Source of the DNA: Halocaridina rubra
Taxonomy: Eukaryota > Arthropoda > Malacostraca > Decapoda > Atyidae
Assembly (NCBI GenBank): GCA_037179515.1
Contig: JAXCGZ010005717.1
Location: 43,501 to 107,500 of the forward strand
Length of the DNA stretch: 64,000 bases
Direction of reading: 5' to 3'
Part shown: in pieces, positions 58,692-64,000 of the stretch
Layout of the letters: each line of letters starts with the position of its first letter
How positions within the stretch are numbered: position 1 is the first letter of the stretch
The notes under the pieces: model-generated
The model's database searches: none
What the model was told of the DNA's origin: nothing
Seen by the model: the letters and a program-made list of their open reading frames with translations, nothing else
Made by a program: the position numbers and the translations under genes

Positions 58692-61634
58692 CAGGGGATG
58701 GGGCCTCATTAAGATTGTTATACACAAATGCTGATGGATTAGCTGGTAAGGCAGTAGAATTAAAAAATAGGATTCACAACAGTAAGGCAGATATAGTAGC
58801 AATTACAGAGACTAAGTTGAGTGAGGACATAAACAGTGTCACAGTTTTTCCTAAGGGCTTCAGAATACTAAGGGTTGAAAGATCTGAGAGGACTGGTGGA
58901 GGGATAGCACTGCTCATAAGTGAGAGGATTCAAGTTGAAGAAATAAACTTGGCTATAGAAAGTGAGTTCAGGGAATTTCTTGTTGCTCGCATAAATACTG
59001 GGTCAGGGAGCATTATAATAACTGTTGTATACAACCCACCAAGGAACCAAAATAGGCTTGAAATTTATGAGGAAAGTCATATAGGTACTATTGAAGTCAT
59101 AAACTCAGATGTTAACATGGCACGGGAGAAAAAATGTAGGATTTTGATTATGGGAGACTTTAATCATAAAGAGATAGATTGGATAAATCTTGACCCACAC
59201 AGTGGTGAGGATTCATTTGGGGCAAGATTCCTAGATTGCGTACAAGGGAATTTCCTACACCAACATGTAATGGAACCAACAAGAGCCAGGGGTGGGGATG
59301 AGCCATCACTACTTGATCTAGTGTTCACAGATAATGTGTTGGATATTGAAAATATTGAGTATGAACCACCAATTGGAAAGAGTGACCACTGTGTGTTGTT
59401 GATGGAGTATATCATTGAAGACATTCTTCCTGAGAGTAGAGGCACTGAGGACATGAGGAGGAACTATCCGAAAGGAGATTACATCAAAATGAATGAGCTT
59501 TTTGCAGTTATTGACTGGAGAACCTTATTTTACAACAAATCTGTACAAGAAATGTATGACATCTTTTGTGAGAAATATGGGAAGATAGTAGATTGCTGCA
59601 TACCTGTCACCAAAGTAGGTGTAATTCATGCCAGAGAGAAATGGTTCGATAATGGGTGTAAAAGAGCTAAGGAGTGGAGAGACAAATGCTGGAAAAGGTA
59701 TAGGAGGAGAAAAAACATAAATGCCTGGCAAACCTACAAAAGAGCAAGAAATGACTACCTAAGTAAAAGGAGAGAGGCAGAGAGAGATTATGAGAGGGAC
59801 ATCACCAGGAAGGCTAAAGAAAATCCCAAGCTTTTCCACAGCTTTATCAGAGGAAAACTGAAGGTAAAAGAACAGGTTTTAAGGCTAAAGAGAGCGGATG
59901 GAAGCATCACTGAGACGGACGAAGAGATCTGCAAAGAATTGAACAAGGAGTTTCAGTCAGTATTTACAGTAGAAAATACCCCACCCCCTCAGATTGCAGT
60001 GACAGAAGCTCAAGGGCCGGTATTAGAGAACATCAACCTTACAGCCACAGAGGTATGCAAAGCGCTGATGGATTTAGATGTTCATAAAGCTACAGGTCCT
60101 GATGACATATCCCCTCATGTGCTTAAAAAATGCGCAAACACAATATCAGTGGCACTAAGTATCATATTTAAGGAGTCACTGGAGTCGGGGTAGATTCCAA
60201 GATGCTGGAAACAAGCAAATGTGATACCTATCTTCAAAAAGGGAAGGAGGGATACGGCTCTGAACTATAGACCAGTTTCCTTGACCAGCATAGTTTGCAA
60301 AGTTATGGAGAAACTGCTAAGGAAACATATCTCTCTTCACTTGGAATCCTTCAACTTTTTGTCAGTGAGGCAACATGGCTTCAGAGAAGGAAGATCAACA
60401 GTAACAAACTTATTAGAATTTTATGATGAGGTAAGCCAAATCTTACAGGAAAGAGAGGGCTGGGCAGATTGCATATTCCTAGACTTCCAGAAAGCGTTTG
60501 ACACTGTTCCACATGGGAGACTTATTAGGAAGCTGCAATCAATGGCTAGAATAGGTGGAAATGTCTTGGAATGGATAAAAACTTACTTAGAAGGAAGGGA
60601 ACAGAGGGTTAGAGTAAGACACTCAGTGTCTGAATGGAGAAGAGTTAGTAGTGGAGTTCCACAGGGTTCAGTTTTAGGGCCACTTTTGTTCCTTGTATAT
60701 GTAAATGACCTACCAGAGTCTGTAAATTCATTCATGAATATGTTTGCAGATGATGCAAAGATTGTGAAGAAAGTAAAAAACGAGAACAATGGTAGAGAAC
60801 TTCAGGAGGATCTAAATAATCTGCATGAGTGGTCAGAAAAGTGGCTAATGAAATTCAATACCTCAAAATGTAAGGTAATGAGAATGGGTACAAGTGCAAG
60901 AAGGCCCAAGCTTGACTACTCGGTGGCTGGAGTACAACTTCAAGAGACAGAAAATGAGAGAGATCTAGGAGTAAACATACTGGCAGATTTGTCTCCAGAA
61001 ATACATATAAATGGCGTAGTAAGGGCAGCATATGCATTCTTATCAAATGTAAGGGTAGCCTTCAGGCACATGGACAAGGAAATGTTCAGAAATATTTATG
61101 TAACCTATGTGAGGCCCAAACTCGAATATGCAGCCCCCTTTTGGAGTCCGCACTTGAAAAAGCACATAGCTAAGCTTGAAAAAGTTCAAAGACATGCCAC
61201 GAAACTGGTGCCAGAAATACGCAATCTCGGTTATGATGAGAGGCTGATGGAATTAGACTTGCCATCACTCGAAGCTAGAAGAGTAAGGGGGGATATGGTG
61301 ACAGTCTTTAAATTCCTTCATGGTTATGATAGAGTGGATAGGGATCGATATTTCGATATGGCTGGCTCTAGAACTAGAGGTCATAGTTTGAAGCTTCGTA
61401 AGAAAACTTCTTTGCAGGATGTAAGGAAATACTTTTTCAGTGTAAGATTAGTTGATAATTGGAATTGGCTAAGCGAGGAGGTAGTTAATGCTATCTCAAT
61501 CCATAGTTTTAAGGACAGGTCCGATAAGTATCACTAAGTCTAAAATGGAACCGATCAGGAGACGGGAAGATACGAGCTTTGGGCTCTTTCCCGTAAACAA
61601 AATTAGGTAATCACAATTAGGTAATCACACACAC
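58692..61634 (+). mobile_element. CR1-like LINE (family B) copy 7, near-intact ORF2
   Basis: Starts exactly at the ORF1/ORF2 junction (CAGGGGATGGGGCCTCATTA) behind the tail of copy 6, so ORF1 is absent. ORF2 is open over 940 codons except for one nonsense codon. The 3-prime UTR and tail (61538-61634) are complete and end in CA units, where copy 8 begins. Confidence 0.95.
58715..61537 (+). pseudogene. CR1-like ORF2 (endonuclease-RT) with a single nonsense codon
   Basis: Endonuclease: YTNADGLAGKAVELK at the start, AITETKLSEDIN, LIMGDFNHKEIDW and GKSDHCVLL, within about residues 1-240. A basic linker spans about 270-400. RT boxes: NYRPVSLTSIVCKVMEKL, FLDFQKAFDTVPHGRL, SSGVPQGSVLGPLLF and MFADDAKIVKKV (both catalytic Asps kept). 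The C-terminal domain has RNIYVTYVRPKLEYAAPFW. The only break is TAG at 60191-60193, where every other copy has GAG. The frame is the same on both sides, so the copy was coding until recently. No ATG precedes the endonuclease domain in this frame (see the frameshift finding). Confidence 0.93.
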
Positions 61635-61644
61635 AGATGGAGAA

Positions 61645-62583
61645 ATGAAAGAGAATGAAACACTCAGAGAACAAATAAGATCTTTGGAGGAAGCAAATAA
61701 AGCACAAGGGCAGGAGAGAAAGGAACTAGAAAAAAGAATAAAGAAGCTGGAAGGGGAAAAGAGTCAACTAGAATCTAGAATTTCTAAACAAGAAGATAAA
61801 AACAAACAGCTGAATGACAACCTAAAGGAATTAGATGTTAGTTCACTGCTCTCTTCTGAGAGAGACGAGATTGCTGCTTGGAATGTTCAGATTAAGGAAA
61901 ACATTGAACAGTTCAGAAAAGAGTTCCAGGAGCTGAATATGGAAAATGATGCCATGAAAACGTCCTTTGCTGATGCACTAAAGGGGAATGTGGCAGTAAA
62001 AGAGGCTGTAAAGGTGGTGGCACTGGAAAACATACAAACAGTTGACTATAAAGAGACAGTAATCGAAAAAATGAAAGACGTTGTGATGGAAAGGGCAAAC
62101 CCACTCATCAGACAGGCACTTGATAAGGAGAAGACAGTGGTAATCTCAGGCATAAGTGAATCCCAGGAGCCAACATGGCAGGGGAGACTTGAAGAAAATA
62201 AAGCTAGCGTTGTAGACCTGATAAGAAAGCTTGGAGTAGTATGTGGTCCTGAGGATATTGTAAACATACACCAACTAGGTAAATATTCGAGGGAAGGGAA
62301 GCCGAGACCAACAAAAGTAACCTTTGAGAGAGGGGAAACATGTAGGGAAATATTGTTGAGAAAAAAAAGTCTAAAAGACCTTCAAGAATGCAAAGAAGTG
62401 TTCATTAGACGATACAGAACACAGGAAGAGATGGGAAAGATCAAAAACTTGTTGCAAGAGGCAAGAAGGTTAAATGATGAAAGAAATGAAGAAGAGAAGA
62501 AAAATTTTCGTTACAGAATACTTCCAGACAAAGGGGAGATAAAGAAGATAATGACAGACGATCAGGGGATGGGGCCTCATTAA
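61645..62583 (+). CDS. CR1-like ORF1 protein (coiled-coil, nucleic-acid binding role inferred)
   Basis: A 312-residue open frame, probably truncated at the N-terminus relative to copy 2, which has an upstream in-frame ATG. Residues 1-100 are heptad-rich and charged (LREQIRSLEEANKAQ, KRIKKLEGEKSQLESRISK), a clear coiled coil. The C-terminal half (about 165-300) is basic, with VVISGISESQEP, IHQLGKYSREGKPRP and FIRRYRTQEEM, resembling the RRM-like nucleic-acid-binding region of LINE ORF1 proteins. No zinc knuckle. By analogy it would coat LINE RNA. Its end overlaps ORF2 by about 94 nt. Confidence 0.85.
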   Translation: MKENETLREQIRSLEEANKAQGQERKELEKRIKKLEGEKSQLESRISKQEDKNKQLNDNLKELDVSSLLSSERDEIAAWNVQIKENIEQFRKEFQELNMENDAMKTSFADALKGNVAVKEAVKVVALENIQTVDYKETVIEKMKDVVMERANPLIRQALDKEKTVVISGISESQEPTWQGRLEENKASVVDLIRKLGVVCGPEDIVNIHQLGKYSREGKPRPTKVTFERGETCREILLRKKSLKDLQECKEVFIRRYRTQEEMGKIKNLLQEARRLNDERNEEEKKNFRYRILPDKGEIKKIMTDDQGMGPH

Positions 62584-64000
62584 GATTGTTATACACAAAT
62601 GCTGATGGATTAGCTGGTAAGGCAGTAGAATTAAAAGATAGGATTCACAACAGTAAGGCAGATATAGTAGCAATTACAGAGACTAAGTTGAGTGAGGACA
62701 TAAACAGTGTCACAGTTTTTCCTAAGGGCTTCAGAATACTAAGGGTTGAAAGATCTGAGAGGACTGGTGGAGGGATAGCACTGCTCATAAGTGAGAGGAT
62801 TCAAGTTGAAGAAATAAACTTGGCTATAGAAAGTGAGTTCAGGGAATTTCTTGTTGCTTGCATAAATACTGGGTCAGAGAGCATTATAATAACTGTTGTA
62901 TACAACCCACCAAGGAACCAAAATAGGCTTGAAATTTATGAGGAAAGTCATATAGGTACTATTGAAGTCATAAACTCAGTTGTTAACATGGCACGGGAGA
63001 AAAAATGTAGGATTTTGATTATGGGAGACTTTAATCATAAAGAGATAGATTGGATAAATCTTGACCCACACAGTGGTGAGGACTCATTTGGGGCAAGATT
63101 CCTAGATTGCGTACAAGGGAATTTCCTACACCAACATGTAATGGAACCAACAAGAGCCAGGGGTGGGGATGAGCCATCACTACTTGATCTAGTGTTCACA
63201 GATAATGTGTTGGATATTGAAAATATTGAGTATGAACCACCAATTGGAAAGAGTGACCACTGTGTGTTGTTGATGGAGTATATCATTGAAGATATTCTTC
63301 CTGAGAGTAGAGGCACTGAGGACATGAGGAGGAACTATCGGAAAGGAGATTACATCAAAATGAATGAGCTTTTTGCAGTTATTGACTGGAGAACCTTATT
63401 TTACAACAAATCTGTACAAGAAATGTATGACATCTTTTGTGAGAAATATGGGAAGATAGTAGATTGCTGCATACCTGTCACCAAAGTAGGTGTAATTCAT
63501 GCCAGAGAGAAATGGTTCGATAATGGGTGTAAAAGAGCTAAGGAGTGGAGAGACAAATGCTGGAAAAGGTATAGGAGGAGAAAAAACATAAATGCCTGGC
63601 AAACCTACAAAAGAGCAAGAAATGACTACCTAAGTAAAAGGAGAGAGGCAGAGAGAGATTATGAGAGGGACATCACCAGGAAGGCTAAAGAAAATCCCAA
63701 GCTTTTCCACAGCTTTATCAGAGGAAAACTGAAGGTAAAAGAACAGGTTTTAAGGCTAAAGAGAGTGGATGGAAGCATCACTGAGACGGACGAAGAGATC
63801 TGCAAAGAATTGAACAAGGAGTTTCAGTCAGTATTTACAGTAGAAAATACCCCACCCCCTCAGATTGCAGTGATAGAAGCTCAAGGGCCGGTATTAGAGA
63901 ACATCAACCTTACAGCCACAGAGGTATGCAAAGCGCTGATGGATTTAGATGTTCATAAAGCTACAGGTCCTGATGACATATACCCTCATGTGCTTAAAAA
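62490..64000 (+). CDS. CR1-like ORF2 (endonuclease-RT), open to the window edge
   Basis: The frame is open from 62490 (after a TGA at 62487-62489) to 64000 without a stop and covers the endonuclease and linker (same motifs as copy 7, with GDFNHKEIDW and GKSDHC). No ATG occurs before the endonuclease domain, and the first recognised domain residue is near 62588. It is in the -1 frame relative to ORF1. The RT part lies beyond the window. Confidence 0.85.

Larger units (their letters stand above)
61635..64000 (+). mobile_element. CR1-like LINE (family B) copy 8, apparently intact to the window edge
   Basis: Starts at GATGGAGAAATGAAAGAG behind the tail of copy 7. It contains an open ORF1 and an ORF2 that stays open to the last base of the window. 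Compared with copy 2, it lacks at least about a dozen N-terminal ORF1 codons and the 5-prime UTR. It continues beyond 64000. Confidence 0.93.

Noticed and set aside
59164..59731. Recurrent minus-strand frames of 68 and 96 codons in every LINE copy
   Set aside because: They recur only because the LINE copies are similar. No start context or domain supports them.

Overview
The window looks like a nuclear segment from an arthropod, most likely a decapod crustacean. The reasons are intron-split animal genes for mitochondrial or metabolic proteins, very long (TA)n, (AAT)n and (CA)n microsatellites, several non-LTR retrotransposon families of crustacean type, and a degenerate (CCTAA)n tract resembling the arthropod telomere repeat. 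No bacterial operons, rRNA, canonical tRNA or CRISPR arrays were seen. The species is not established.

Three host genes can be assembled exon by exon with matching splice phases. (1) 13339-21213, minus strand: a malate/L-lactate dehydrogenase of the Ldh_2 family, eight exons, 337 residues visible, short N-terminal exon not found. (2) 29231-43779, plus strand: the E2-like subunit of the pyruvate dehydrogenase complex, best called PDHX (E3-binding protein) because the catalytic His of the acyltransferase domain is replaced. It has eight exons and 445 residues visible, with exon 1 missing. (3) 47305-56891, minus strand: a complete five-exon HDHD2-type HAD hydrolase of 262 residues. Genes 1 and 2 are divergent with about 8 kb between the exons seen. 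Genes 2 and 3 converge. An extra 884-bp open exon (30372-31255) in the first PDHX intron has the same splice phases as the lipoyl exon, so it could replace that exon but not join it in frame.

The rest is dominated by mobile elements. 1-11.9 kb and 58.5-64.0 kb are head-to-tail arrays of one CR1-like LINE. Nearly every copy starts, at a different truncation point, directly behind the 3-prime tail (AATTAGGTAATCAC repeats, then CA repeats) of the copy before it. The last copy has an open ORF1 and an ORF2 open to the window edge. The one before it has a single nonsense codon in ORF2. Other elements are a second LINE family (1-1.6 kb and, reversed and broken, 48.1-50.9 kb), a minus-strand LINE nested in a CR1-like copy (9.0-10.7 kb), a Jockey-like LINE (22.6-25.7 kb, fragment at 42.0 kb), a decayed Ty3/Gypsy element inside the dehydrogenase gene (15.0-19.0 kb), three Tigger/pogo remnants (27.7, 36.5 and 52.6 kb), MITEs flanked by TA, and SINE-like repeats, one with a perfect 19-bp target-site duplication.

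The host genes share a metabolic theme (pyruvate dehydrogenase scaffold, 2-hydroxyacid dehydrogenase, small phosphatase), but nothing in the sequence shows co-regulation. All exon structures are inferred from reading frame, splice signals and remembered family conservation. No alignment or transcript data was available.
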